NCBI RefSeq assembly: GCF_963678635.1
Contig: NC_087068.1
Span: 53,902,213-53,966,212, forward strand
Direction: 5' to 3'
DNA: 64,000 nt
From: Symsagittifera roscoffensis
Lineage: Eukaryota; Xenacoelomorpha; Acoela; Convolutidae
Part shown: positions 44,665-56,792 of the stretch, piece after piece
How the letters are laid out: each line of letters begins with the position of its first letter
Numbering within the stretch: the first letter of the stretch is position 1
Translations under genes and position numbers: made by a program
Notes under the pieces: generated by a model
Databases searched by the model: none
Told to the model about the DNA's origin: nothing
What the model saw: only the letters and a program-made list of their open reading frames with translations

Positions 44665-45184
44665 GTTCCGACTTTCGTAACGAAAGTAACAGAATATTTG
44701 TGCTCGGGGTGGGTTTTTTTTCTTCAGACCAATTTCGACTTTTTACTAGCCATTTTTGACGGAATTTTTAATTATCCTTTAAAAGTTATTGATGTCTTGA
44801 GCTTAAATTTGAAAAAATATTTTACCTGTGATCATTTTTTGCAAAGTTATGGGGGTTTAAAAGTTGTCATTTTGGCCAATGTGGGAAAATTAACGCGCGA
44901 TGTATTTCGCGCTAATAACGCGCAAGTGGAGATTTAATCTTTCTCAAAAATCGTTCCAAATTGATTGAAGCAAGCTTCTTTGCCATAATTGATTTGTTAC
45001 TAGGAGCGAAATCTATCACTTTGTACTATATATGGCTTGTGGGGGATAATTTTTGCAAAAGTCTCAAAATAAAAAAAATATATATATTTTTTTATATTTA
45101 ATTTTTCATGTTATTACTGCTTCATAGACCTTAAAAAGCAGTCGGAACAATCAGGACTCCGCCCTTATACGAGCAGTTTTGTTT
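44665..45184 (+). repeat. Dispersed ~550-bp repeat, copy C
   Basis: Third copy of the family. Here the first bases are TGTTCCGACTTTCG and the region near the end reads AGCAGTCGGAACA, so TGTTCCGACT and its reverse complement bracket the body as a short inverted repeat. About 35 shared bases follow beyond it. Confidence 0.85.
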
Positions 45185-45189
45185 TAACT

Positions 45190-48100
45190 TATTACTGAAC
45201 ACAAGTAGGTTGCCTTTTCTTACGCAAGTTTCCAAGTTACGAAGAAAGGATGGAATATTTGTACTCAGTGTAACTTTTAATCAGACAAATAAAGATTTCA
45301 ACTTTGATTTTGACAGATAGCAAGCAACAAAACGAAAGATATGGGTTTATAATCACAAAAAAAACTTTTACTTTATAATCATAAATAAAAACGCTTCAAA
45401 CGCGATATCATTGTTTTGACGTTTTTTCCAATTAAATTACTTTTGTTAACTTTGCCGAATGAGGTTATCAACTTTTGATTTAAAAACAATTTGAAGCGAT
45501 TCAATCTCGCCCAAAAATTGTTCAAAATTGAGTTGACTTAGTTTTATTAATCCAAAAATTACCTTCAAAGAAGCAAACTGATGTGATTTTTTGTCCAGAT
45601 GTAAGCCAATATGTGATTTTTGTCGAAACTATTGCAAACGATACTCAATTTGTCCAGATTCTGTCCGCAGATGAAAACTCGGTCCAGACAATGAAAATTT
45701 TGTTGAGAAATTTAAATTGCTGTTGCAACCAAAAATTGTGTTTCTAGACTGTCGCGATCAGATCTCATTACTTCCAGATTTTGCAAAACAGAACGATGCG
45801 TTCGAGACCCACTCAACTCAAGAAAAAATGTCTTCGATCAGTGTAAATTCTCAAATTGACAGAAACTGGTTAAGGTTAATTTTTGTATCAAACAAGTATT
45901 CAGATAGAATAAAACGGATTCATGGTTTAATTTTACATGGATTTAAATGGAACTATTTTCGGATGCAGAAAACATTATTTGGATCAATTCTAAGTCGATT
46001 TAAAATGATCTCATTTCGAAATAGAACAAAAGAACATTTGGATCGATTCTGAGCTTGACTTACATTTGATCTAAATCGTTTATGTAAATCGATTTCAATC
46101 CCTATTTTTTTTCTTATTTTAAAATTTAAAGTTTAAAACTTCAAAAAATAGGTTTTTCAATTTAAATTTTGTGCTGGTAACTGATCTGAAAAAAAAATAG
46201 CATAAATAATTATTTGAATTTTTTTGGACCGTAATTAATTTTCCAAGCTGAATTTGGCAATTTTTTAGTTGATTAGTTTTTCGAAATTGCGCTGGAAATG
46301 TTGATTTTAAAATAATAATTTAAACAATTTCACTTGACATTGCTTCTCATCGTCGCAGTAACCTTTAGGTTGCAAAATTTTCAAGAGATCCTCTGAAAGT
46401 TTTAGTTTTTGGTAAAATACTATTCCGGAACTGACTGTAGTTTATTACACTGATGGATATTTTTCCTCAGTACAAAACTTTTCAAAACTTTTCTCAAACT
46501 CTGGAGCAAAAAATAAACCTAGATTGACATCAATATAGCGTGAGGCTACACAATTGATCTTTTTACAATCACAAAATAGGATTTAAAATAGTTTCGGGGT
46601 GATTTGGATGAATACAAGTAGGTACCAAAATCCATCGAAATCGAAAAAAAAAGAAGATTTTTAGACACATGAATCAAACCAAAATTTCCTGCGTGAATTG
46701 TTTTAAATCGGTTTTAAATACAACTTTGCAACAATCGAAATTCGATTTATTCTGCGACTGTAACACGGATTAAACATCGGTGCAACTTCGAAAATCTGGA
46801 AAGTTGTCGCGAATTTTGGCCCGGGAATTTCTTATTATGATATTTTTCTTACCTGAATAGTTCTTTTGGTGTATGAATTAGAATGAATATTTTTCTCAAA
46901 AATGAATAGTAAGCAGACGAATAAATTGTAATTATTTTCCGAACTACCTGTAGCAAAAAAGCCTCCGTTTTGATAAACTTAAGACAGGTTTATAATTAAT
47001 AAAGGTTGTTTTCAGTGACACGGTTGAATATCTTAACCAAGCCAGTAGTAACTTCCGATTTATTCTTTTTCTTAGATGTGAATGAAAATCATTATTCTAG
47101 GAAAGCGAATTCGATTTTAATGAGGCAAGAGCCGCAGAAATGGAGCAACCAAGTGTTTTTATAAGAGACAGTTCTAATAGCAGACTTTTGTTGAAATTTG
47201 CGGAAATTGATTCCAAAATATGGGACATCAAAATTTAATGTCTATAAACCCAAACATGATTAAATCGAATTTGAAACTTTAAAAGAAAAAATATACATTT
47301 TTTTTTCTTTTCTACAAATTTCTGTGGTTTTCAAAAAAAAATTAGAAAATTATTTAGTAAATTTTCAAAAAGGGCCAATTTTTTGTTGAAAGAGAAACAA
47401 TTTTATTATAATTTCGATGAAAAAAGACGTCTGTCCAAACTCACTTCTGATTCACGGGCGGATTTTTCTTTGCGCAGACTGAAAATCAACTTCACAGCGG
47501 GTGAACGACTCACATGCAGGCATTCTTTTTCATTATATATTTTGTCATCCTAAAGAGAGGTTTATGACAACAAAGAGTGGTATTAACGATTATTGTAAGG
47601 GTATCTTCCTAATTCAAGCAAAGAAAGAAAAGAATGAAGCATCATATGTTCTTAATGCCCAGAGGTAAATGTTAAATGATAGGCACTTAAAAACTCCTAT
47701 TTGGAAAGAAAACGCCCAGACATAAGATTGAACCTTTAAGACTCAATAGTGGCCAAACATTTTTCATTTATTATTCAAGACCTGCGCGACAGAAAAAATA
47801 TCATTGCTATTAACGTAACTGCAGGAAACGGCGCAACTCAAATTCTTATAAAAACCTTGCAAAATCAGTTTTTGTAGGCCAGAAAATGAAATCTCATCAA
47901 AATTTTTTTAATGAAAATTAGAATTCTAACAAGAAAATGCTTATAATTTTGGGTGAAGACTTTCTCGAAATACAACCTGCAAAGTTTACCGATTTTAGTA
48001 GTCGAATTTTTTTTTACTGTTTCTACTAGTCTGAAGCAAAAATTTTGCAAAAACTTACAAATAGACTTCTATTAGAACATGAGAGACACAAGTCAAATTA

Positions 48101-49615
48101 GCCGGCGGCATGAAAATATAAGATTTCACAGACTCTTTTATGATTTTTGAACAATTTTCCAAAAGTTTTCTTACCTCTAATTAATTGTAGTAAATTTGAA
48201 TTTTGCTTATCGGAAAAAATCAATCTGAAAAATCAGGTGTTTTTATGAATGCCTTTATTATATAAGTACTAAGTAATTTCAACATTCTTTTAGTTTTTCT
48301 AAGCTTCAACTTGGATAGGTCAAAACTTTGCCTAATTTATGAAAAATTTGCAATTTTTTGCTTTCAGAACTGATGTTCAGAAGAATTTAAAACCTTGTCT
48401 GATTTTTGTGAACCTGTGACTTCTTGTTTACTTCATGTGGATTGTTTTAAAAGATTTTATGCTGCTTAGCTAAAGAAAATTATAACGAATGGTATAAATG
48501 CTTTTCTGTTTTTACAACAACAAGTTTAAATCAAAATTTCTGGTTTTGGTTTGAGAATTACTCAAACGTTGTTCATTTTGGATTTTGCTTTCCAAAGTCA
48601 AGCTTAGAGTGTCAAAAAACTGAAAAAAATGGTGGAGATAAGGTTTTAGGTGAGCATAAATTCAACACAGGTTTTTTAAATTATTTTAAAACTTTTTTAT
48701 TGCAAAATTGTTAAAACTTTTTAGAAAACCTTTTTGCCAATTAAACGCTAAACTAAACATCAAACACTAGTTTGATTTATAGGCAAAACAAGTTTTTTAT
48801 CCAAAAAGACTACAAATTATTAACTTTCAATATAACGAGCTTTGTAAGATCGCACTACTCGCTCGACATTAGACTAAATCTCAAAAACTTCAACCTGTTG
48901 TTTTTTTCTCAACACTGGAAAAACACTTTGAAATTTTCTTGATGAAAGTTTTTTTATATGATATATCACTCGACTTATTCCGATGATTTTTTTGGCACCG
49001 GATTTTGCGTGGAAAACAAAGCAAAAGGAAAAAACTAAAACACTCTCGAATACAAAGTTCCTCCTCACTTTCAATGGTCGGAACAAAAATATTGACATCG
49101 TAAATATTAAATAAAATATTTAACACATGAAAATTTTTGCGTCGACGCTAGTGAAAATGAGTAATTTGATGATTGTCACTTTTTTTAAACTTTGTCCTAT
49201 TTAGCAAAACTTCTAATCGCATCCAAATTTTTTAGTTATCAAAAAATTGATGCCTAAATACTTTTCAAGCTACTTTTTATAATAAAAAAACTGAACGTAC
49301 TTTAAGTGATATGATGTTTTAGTTTTCCAGAAAAAATTGCTTCTAGCTGGGAAAACACGTTCACACAAGCCTGGATAAAAAACGAGAACGTTTTTTTATT
49401 ACCAATAAGCAAAAGAAAAACAGATCTTTTTTAATTCTCTATTTTTGACAGCTTCTTTGTTTAGTGTGCTATCTAGCGATGGTTTTATAGTCTTATCAGG
49501 AAAGTATTAAATTATTCACCTATCATACCATGAGGGCAGAATACTGCAGTTTTAATTAGAATTTGTGATTAGAGTTCGTCTATAGTAAAAAAAACTATGA
49601 TCAAAGATACAGAAT
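45190..49615. other. No recognisable gene
   Basis: AT-rich sequence. The 111-codon frame 45717-46052 has no motif, biased composition and no splice context. Minus frames near 48874-49126 overlap each other and are also unconvincing. Confidence 0.5.
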
Positions 49616-49618
49616 GCA

Positions 49619-49800
49619 CCCCCCCCCCCCCCCCCTAAAAGATTTCAGGAGAGGGGATGAGAAATTTAAGTTTTTTGTTGGGGTTTTCGGCTAGCTAAAA
49701 TGGAGTATTTTACGTGAAGCGCTAGACAAATTATGTCCAAAATAATTAATTGAGGAAGGAAAAAACTTGATTTGGGCAATTTAGCGGGGGGGGGGGGGTT
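49619..49800. repeat. Poly-C and poly-G tracts
   Basis: A run of about 16 C at 49619 and a run of about 13 G near 49786. Such runs are prone to sequencing and assembly error. Confidence 0.85.
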
Positions 49801-50097
49801 CGAAGTATTGATGGTGGGTTGAAAGTGATGGCTTTTATGTATAGTACGAGCAAAATTGCAATGATTCGTTCACTCAGATTCTCAGAAATCTCAGGCAAAT
49901 GAGAAAAAAATTTGGATTCTTCGTTTTTTTTTCCAAAATTCATTTGGGAAGCGAGGTTGGTAAGAAGAAAAAGCAACAGGTTTCTGAAGAAAAAGCCCCG
50001 ATGTTGATGACTTAAAAAGCTACTAATTGCTGAACCATTTGGGTGGAAAGTTTTAATCGATTGTCACAAAATCGAGAAAAATTTTGGATCCTGCTAA

Positions 50098-50455
50098 CTA
50101 TCCCCCCCCCCTATTGCAGCAGAGGAGGGGGGCAACAGAGGGGGGCCAATTTGTTATAAGGTACAAAATCCGTATATATGCGTTTATATAACTTTTCAAT
50201 TCTTTCGTTAAAGGGGGGAGTCGTTGCAAGGTACAAAAATTGTACAAGCACAACTTTTCATTTCTTTCTTCCCGGGATGACCAAAAATACAAGTCATACA
50301 ATTTCCATATATGGAAAAATGCTAGTCATACACTTGTCATTTATATGTGGGAGGGACAGTTCGTTACAAGGTACAACGTTTGATGCGCTTAACTGTTCCA
50401 TTTTTTTTTGATCGGAGGCGAAGTCGTTACAAAAGGTACTATAAAGGGGGGTGTT
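50098..50455 (+). repeat. Degenerate repeat built on GGGG..CGTTACAAGGTAC
   Basis: A phrase of the form G-rich run, (A)GTCGTTACAAGGTACAAA appears at about 50130, 50212, 50350 and 50415, each followed by an AT-rich stretch with ACTTTTCATTTCTTT or a similar sequence. Spacing varies (about 65-135 bp). It looks like an old tandem array that has diverged. Confidence 0.5.
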
Positions 50456-50459
50456 CTGA

Positions 50460-51947
50460 TGTTCCGAAAATTTTCAGCCAAAAGAAGACGTAAAGCCCTC
50501 TCAATCTGTTCAAATTTCGCCTGTACTTACCACTGTTCTGTTGTGACTCGTTACTAAAATTGGAAGGTCAAACTGCATAAATGTGGCCAACGTAAGAAGA
50601 GACTCCATCACGTGACGAAATTAGAATACTGTTTCTCAAATAAAGCGGAACCAATTTATGATATTTAACTTAGTTTCGCTCTGATGCGTTGACGTAAAAG
50701 ACATCGAACAACTGAAAAATATGTGCTAATTGCATCTTTGGGAAAACACTAGAAAAAATCTCCAATTTATTTAGTTCAAAACTCTTGTGCAGGTTTTTCT
50801 TTTTTTTTAAAAAAAAAGACAGAAGGACAACACAAAAGCAACAAAAATGTAAAACTATCAAAACATCTCACTCAGAAAATTCTCTTTGTGAGGGGAAATT
50901 AAATTTCGAGAAATTACTAGAAAATGAGGAAAGTATTGAGCGTTAAATGAGAAATTATTAAAATACTGATGAAATCTAATTTAATCGATAAAACTAGAAA
51001 TCCATCAAAATTTGACCGAGCACCAAAAGTGCACTATTTTCTATCAAGAAAAAGCTTACACCACAATTGAGTTTGACAGCAATTTTTTTTTTTCAATTAA
51101 GTTTGATTTACTTTTTTATTATCTATTATATGCATATTTTAGTGAGCTCCAATCCAAATTATGGACGTTATCGAATATTTGATTTCCGCTTGGCGGAAAA
51201 TCAGGAAAAATGTACATAAATAAGCATTAAGGAAACACAATGTATTTTTCAAAGGGCTAAAACATTAGGACAAAAGCGGGCGACTTTACAATGATGAAAC
51301 AAAGCAATTAGCACATGTGAACAAAATTTCTTTCAAGTAAAAAATAATCTTGACGATCAACTTGATGAGAAAAACGTGGAAATGTCAGCTTAAATGCTAC
51401 TCTTGAAGCCTAATGGCTGCACTTCTTAAAAAACGGAAACCATTTCCCCCTAAATGGCTTTGATAGAAAGAATTCAAAAAGCAAAAACAAAAACACTCTG
51501 TTTTTCCCATAATGATGAATGATTGATAGAAACGTCTCGGAATTCTCTGGTATAGCTGCAAGCTTCGTCTATTTTACAATAAAAGACTTAGATCAATAGT
51601 TCACTCCTTTCAAAATATAGAGCTCTTTAAGGCGCATTTTTTAATCAGCTGCTCAATAGAAGCGGGGGAATTTTATTGAAAAAAGGTGGTGATTTTTGCA
51701 GCTTCCGAAGGCAGATTACAAAACGGCAACCCCCCACCCCCCCCCCCCCCCCCCAACGCTGCAATCACAAAAAGCAGAATTCAAAAATGGTGACAATAAG
51801 TATAGGTGTGTCATTTTCGAGCCATTAAGACGGAATTAACTAATGTATTTTCATGGGAACACAATTAATGAATGCCATTTGTCGCTTTGTCTTCGATATT
51901 TTAGATAATATTCATTGAGCAGCCCCACCTTAAACCACCCCCCCCCC

Positions 51948-51981
<34 letters not shown>

Positions 51982-53280
51982 CAAGACCTTGTAAATGAGA
52001 GAGCACCCACTCCACATAACAAAATTAAAAAACTGGTTATTAGGTATAATCTCTTTAATCAAAATTTTAAATTAAAAAAACTAGCCGGTTGTTACGAACA
52101 TTACTTCTGGTGAAACGTTGAGATTTGCAAAAATGAATCATACATAAAAACTATAAATGAATTGAACATTTGTTTTCAGTTAAAATTGACGTTCAATGCC
52201 TTTTTACAATACTTATGTATAATACTTATGTATAATTGAAACCCTTTATACAGTGCTGCTCGTAACGACCGGCTTTTCTTTAGCATTTAAAATTTTCGAC
52301 TCTAGTTCGACCATCAGACTGAAATTCAGTATAATGCTTCGACTATCAGGCCAAAATCAGGTGTGTAATTTTGATCTGGAAAAACTTGTTGTTAGACCGA
52401 CTTCGGTCTGATCTTATTTCGACCAGTTCGACCCGGGTAAGAGATTATACAGAATAACTATTTATCTAGGTTTTTGGTTATTGTTTAGTTCTGTTACTTT
52501 TTCAAAATTATGTAGAACTAACATCTTAAGTTTATTAAAAAGATTGAATTTTTTTTATCATGTAAACTTTATGCAGCTAGTTCTGAACGTCTCAATGACT
52601 CTTTTCAATACAAAATCTAAATTATTATCAGATAAGAAATCGCTCTTCCTTCTAACTTTTCCTTGGTCATTGAAAGTTTTTATAGGAGAACTAAAAAATG
52701 AACTCCTGTTCATCTCACGGGTGTTGATTATTGCAATCTGGAAGTATGCAATCTTTATCAAAATATTTTGATCGCAATTGCAATCCGTTCGAAAACATGA
52801 GTGAAAAATTAAAAATCCGCATAATTTGCTTCGAGGAGGATTTCTTGTCTTGTACTTTTTAGGCGCTGTCATTTTTTGCTTTTTCTTCACACAAATTAGC
52901 ACACTTTTCTAAGACGGACGCTGACCTAATAGTGAAACGGGAGTCGTAGACGTTACTAGCTTCTAGTAAAGGGGGGGCTGGATCACGAGCTGGGTCCGGA
53001 TAATCGCTTCTCGAACTGTCGAATAACAACGTATCCTACAGAGGGCAAGGGTGCAGGGACAACTACTGGCTGAATCATATGTTCCAGAGAAAAACGCACA
53101 TTTGTATACGGTGTTTCAAAGATGGGACGAATCATTTCGGGACTTGTGGAACGTTTATCTCGTTATCTCAACCAACGATCATAACAAATAATCATAGCTA
53201 CGGCTTCATTGTCCTTATGAAGAGGTGATATATTTTTAATTTGAAATCAGCGCAAAAAACAGCTCAAATTTTATTGACGT
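50460..53280. other. No recognisable gene; simple repeats
   Basis: AT-rich sequence with a C-rich tract (51730-51755), C9 then (CA)n at 51939-51974, and short frames 52481-52771 (plus) and 52902-52558 (minus) that lack motifs. Confidence 0.5.
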
Positions 53281-53302
53281 TGGCATTTTAACATTTAAAA
53301 AC

Positions 53303-53488
53303 ATGACAAAAGAAAAAGTTTCTTTGTACAAGTGTCTCTCCCATAACATTTACAAAGATATTAAAGTCGAAGACAATAAAGTGTCATCGTTAATTATAGT
53401 TTCGAGAGTCGTAAGTCCCAACTTCAAGAATATAGCGGAAACGAGTCAACGGTTGAAGCTTAACTTCGGTAAATACAGTTCAATCTGA
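53303..53488 (+). CDS. Possible small exon, unknown product
   Basis: A 61-codon frame from an ATG, charged, with no recognised motif. A fair donor (TTCG|GTAAATA) lies near its end at 53470. It precedes the two similar frames at 53.76 and 54.23 kb, but its phase 1 donor does not fit the phase 0 reading of those frames, so the link is unproven. Confidence 0.25.
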   Translation: MTKEKVSLYKCLSHNIYKDIKVEDNKVSSLIIVSRVVSPNFKNIAETSQRLKLNFGKYSSI

Positions 53489-53762
53489 GGTCTTACGTAC
53501 CTCATCCGTTGTTTTTGTACTTAACTGGAATCGCTTACCCTTTCTATGAGCAACTTGATTAGATTGCCACAGGTTCTGGATTTGGATTTTTCAACAATGC
53601 ATTGACAAAAACTATTAGGATGATTTTTTAAATGAAACTTTTTGTATTTGAATCTGCTGTTGCTTGAGAATAAAAAAAAGTATAAGAAAACGACTAATTA
53701 ATTAACAAAAACGCAAACAAAACGGTTTTTCCATAAAAAAATTTATTGTTAGTCAGTTTTCA

Positions 53763-53972
53763 ATGAAGAAAATTTTGAGAACAAAGAGCTCAGAACGGAT
53801 GCCACCTGACAAACTGTCAAAACTGGCTAACACAACCATTCAAAACTTGTCATGCGAGATCACAGTCATTGAATATTGTGAAAATTGCTCTCAAAGATCG
53901 GCTGACTTGAACAAAAGCATAAATGTTTTTCAGTTTACAGGATTGACAGCTTACAGATATCGAGCAAGCTAA
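53763..53972 (+). CDS. MPPDKLSKLA-containing unknown protein/exon, copy 1
   Basis: A 69-codon frame with SERMPPDKLSKLANTT near the start and FQFTGLTAY near the end. The DNA around the first motif is nearly the same as at 54215-54270, so the two are duplicates of each other. A T-rich stretch with AG precedes it. The product is unknown; the conserved reading through both copies supports real coding sequence, but either copy could be a pseudo-exon. Confidence 0.4.
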   Translation: MKKILRTKSSERMPPDKLSKLANTTIQNLSCEITVIEYCENCSQRSADLNKSINVFQFTGLTAYRYRAS

Positions 53973-54213
53973 ATGATCATCTTTTATTTTGATTTACAAA
54001 AATTTAGCGGAAGTATTCGTGCGCTATTGATTTGTTTTCTGCGCAGAGTTTTCGAGTTTTTTTGTTAGCAATGTTTTTCCCATGTCCTTAAATCCTTTTA
54101 TTTGATGTTGAATAAAAAGTAAACATTTAACTGAATAATTAGGTACACAAAATTGCCCCCAAAAGTTTTACACACTTTTTTTAAGGCTTACTTTTATTTG
54201 TTTTTATTTACAG

Positions 54214-54489
54214 AAAGAGAACTCAAAGCTGATGCCACCTGACAAACTATCAAAACTGGCCAAAACAACCAATTTTTACCCCTTCCCGGACATCTCAGTC
54301 AACAAAAATTGCAAAACTATGCCTTCAAAGATCGAGTCATTCGAAAAGGTCAGAACTGGTTTTCAACTCACAGGAGTAGCCGAAAGCTTCGAAGAGCTTA
54401 CAAAGTTTAAGGTTAAATCAAATCAAAGGGCCAAGGGCTTGATATCAACCGACGTTTTTCAGAAATTCAAAGAAATGTATAAGAGCTGA
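54214..54489 (+). CDS. MPPDKLSKLA-containing unknown protein/exon, copy 2
   Basis: Preceded by a good acceptor (TTTTTATTTACAG at 54213), the frame reads KENSKLMPPDKLSKLAKTT, later FQLTGVAESFEEL, and ends KFKEMYKS with a stop at 54487. It aligns with copy 1 in both the first and the later motif (FQ[F/L]TG). A polyadenylation signal AATAAA lies about 180 bp on (about 54668). It therefore looks like a terminal exon of a small gene whose penultimate exon was duplicated. Family not recognised. Confidence 0.45.
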   Translation, partial: KENSKLMPPDKLSKLAKTTNFYPFPDISVNKNCKTMPSKIESFEKVRTGFQLTGVAESFEELTKFKVKSNQRAKGLISTDVFQKFKEMYKS

Positions 54490-54950
54490 CTGGTATGTGC
54501 CTGCGCATTCAATTGGGTGTTTGGAAGAAGTTAAAAACGTATGTTACAATTAGGAACTCAAATCAAAAGTTGAAAAAGTTTAGGCGTTACCGATGGTAAG
54601 TTTTTGCGTTTCAGAGGTAGTCGAAGTACTGATATGTCTGCCCCTACCCAATGATGGCTGTTTTTCTAAATAAAAGGCTGTTTCTTCAAATGTTATAAGG
54701 TTTCTCTAACCAATTTTTTTTTCTACTTTCTGTATAGAAATGATATATTATATATCCTTCTTAGTTTTTAAAGTAAACAATTATTTTCTGTGAAAAAATA
54801 ACCAGACATCAGTTCACTGCTCAACAGCAACGAAATAAACACGCTTAGAGCATACACACACAATAGCCGTAGCAATACAATGCAAACTAACACTTGTTTG
54901 AACAAGTGTTTCTTTGCATTAGATTGCTAAAACTATCCTATGTTTTCAGG
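54490..54950. other. No recognisable gene
   Basis: Apart from AATAAA near 54668, nothing beyond AT-rich sequence and a short inverted phrase (AACACTTGTTTGAACAAGTGTT at 54889-54910). Confidence 0.5.
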
Positions 54951-54953
54951 TCA

Positions 54954-55020
54954 TGCGGCCTTGAGGTTAGCACAAATCCCTATAAAATGGAAGGTCAGGA
55001 GTCCGAGCCTCATCAAAAGA
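54954..55020 (+). repeat. tRNA-like SINE fragment
   Basis: GCGGCCTTGAGGTTAGCAC resembles an A box and GGAGTCCGAGCCTC, 40 bp on, a B box. There is no complete cloverleaf and the anticodon arm is not recognisable. Best read as a decayed SINE head. Confidence 0.35.
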
Positions 55021-55315
55021 GTTTTTTTTTAGAAACAGCGTAGATTCGGTCAATTTCGGATTAGTTTTTGAAAAATTTTTCATTAAATTTCTGAAAACAG
55101 ATATAAAATTTTAAAAAATTTCAAGTCACTGCTTTATTTAAACATTTCACAAAATTTTTTGACCAGAAAATCAGATTAGATATAAAAAATTCCAGGTCAG
55201 AAAAAATACAAAACGTAGGTGTCAATCTACAAATAAAGAATGCGTTTGTATGTAAATAGTAAATTACTAGAAGTTATGTACTACAACTATTTGGTTTTTA
55301 AGCAAAAAAACTAAT

Positions 55316-55543
55316 TTAGGTAAATCGATGCTTAAAGTTTGTAATGTTCTGAAGACTGTAAGTTGTACCTTCTGCATCCTTGTTTTTCCATGAATCAAAA
55401 AGGACGATTAATAATGCTTTCGTTCTTATAACACTGAGATTCTTGAAGACGTCGGATAACTGTTTGATTTGAATTTTTTCCAGGAACAATTTTATAGAAG
55501 AGCAACTTTCAAACAGATGGGTACAATTCTCGAACTCATACAT
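55316..55543 (-). pseudogene. LINE ORF2 C-terminal segment
   Basis: The frame begins YEFENCTHLFESCSSIKLFLEKI, matching the E..HLF..C......F pattern of the cysteine/histidine motif found after the reverse transcriptase in many LINE ORF2 proteins. The rest is not conserved enough to say more. Confidence 0.45.
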
Positions 55544-56438
55544 ACAGAAAGCTTATAATGAATCGGATTTTAAATTTCTTTTCTAAAGGACGTCTTTATC
55601 TGGAATGCAATTGAAGAGTAGACAGTAGAACAAGTTTTTTTTTCAAAGCTGGTCAACCATGGTCGTCTCCACAACCATGGCGAGTTTTTACTTAATTGAT
55701 TTGGTTAAGTTGTTGAATTTCGTGCAGTCATTTTCGAGATTTTTCTACCCATTTTCAAAACCAGAAAAGTTTTCAACGAATGCTACACATAATTGGGTGT
55801 ATTTTGTTTTCGCGTAAATCCTCGTCACCCAACCTCGGGAATATCTTATCTCATTGTTTTCGTCCTTCAAGGAATGTTACTGAGTTCCATGTTTTCTAGA
55901 TCTCCATCTAATTTTCTGTACAACCTGTTTCTTGAATTATTCCATTTTTCCGTTAAGAGATTATTCTGCGTTGGTCCGAAATCGAAATAATTATTCTGAA
56001 GTTTTTTAAGGGCGTGTAAGCTAGGAAAATTCAACCCGCTTTTGAGCGGTCTCGTTCGAGGAACTGCAAAGCTATTTCACATCTCCTGCCAGCTCCCCAA
56101 ACAATTTTTGTAGTGACTTCCGGTACAATTTAAGAACATCTATCGAAACAAAATTGTTTCTTTCGATATGAGTTAGTTGTGGTATCACAAAAAAAGAAAC
56201 CGCTATAAATTTTGCTCTGTAGCTCATGTATCGATTGAACCTGAGTTTACTGTTTTTTAAACTTTTCAGAAATTCCTCCTTATTGATTCTTCTCGAAATA
56301 TCTGGGTTTCCTAATATTTTGACAGAACTAAAAGCAGATTGGAAAAATGGTAAAAGTAGTTAGCAAACGAGAATTCAAAATGCCCATATAACTCAGATAT
56401 AAGTCCGTCAGGACTTTGGCATTTTTTTTCTAAGTTTA

Positions 56439-56511
56439 CTTATTGCCATTTCAATTTGAATTACATATTGCCATTTCAATTTGAATTCATATTGCCATTT
56501 CAATTTGCTCC
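56439..56511 (+). repeat. Three tandem copies of a ~25-bp unit
   Basis: TATTGCCATTTCAATTTGAA three times in a row with short A/T/C joints, inside the decayed LINE. Confidence 0.85.
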
Positions 56512-56792
56512 ACTTGAATTGGAACATCATTACTTTCGATACGGTTGTCTGACAATTCTTTTTAAAACTCTTTAGAGTCTCTTACCGATCTATGTCCATC
56601 ACTTGCTTGTCTTTATAGAGGTTTTTATAGAACGATGTTGTTTCTTCCATTATCTGTTGTTTCAGTTGTAAAATCTCCAGTTTGAAGTTTCTTTTTTTTT
56701 CTGATTACTGTTTTAGGTTGCTGATGCCTTGATCATCTTTCAATTTCTCTAGGGTTGCCGTCCTAAAGCTCTTTGACAATATTTTGAGTATG

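Noticed and set aside
44581-44937. 118-codon frame inside dispersed repeat copy C
   Set aside because: Similar peptides appear in the other copies only because the DNA repeats; frames are broken differently in each copy.
45717-46052. 111-codon plus-strand frame
   Set aside because: No motif, no splice or polyadenylation context, and composition like the surrounding noncoding DNA.
54954-55020. Functional tRNA gene
   Set aside because: A- and B-box-like phrases exist but the acceptor and anticodon stems do not form.
56439-56511. CRISPR-like array
   Set aside because: Only three copies with almost no spacer, in an animal genome; a simple tandem repeat.
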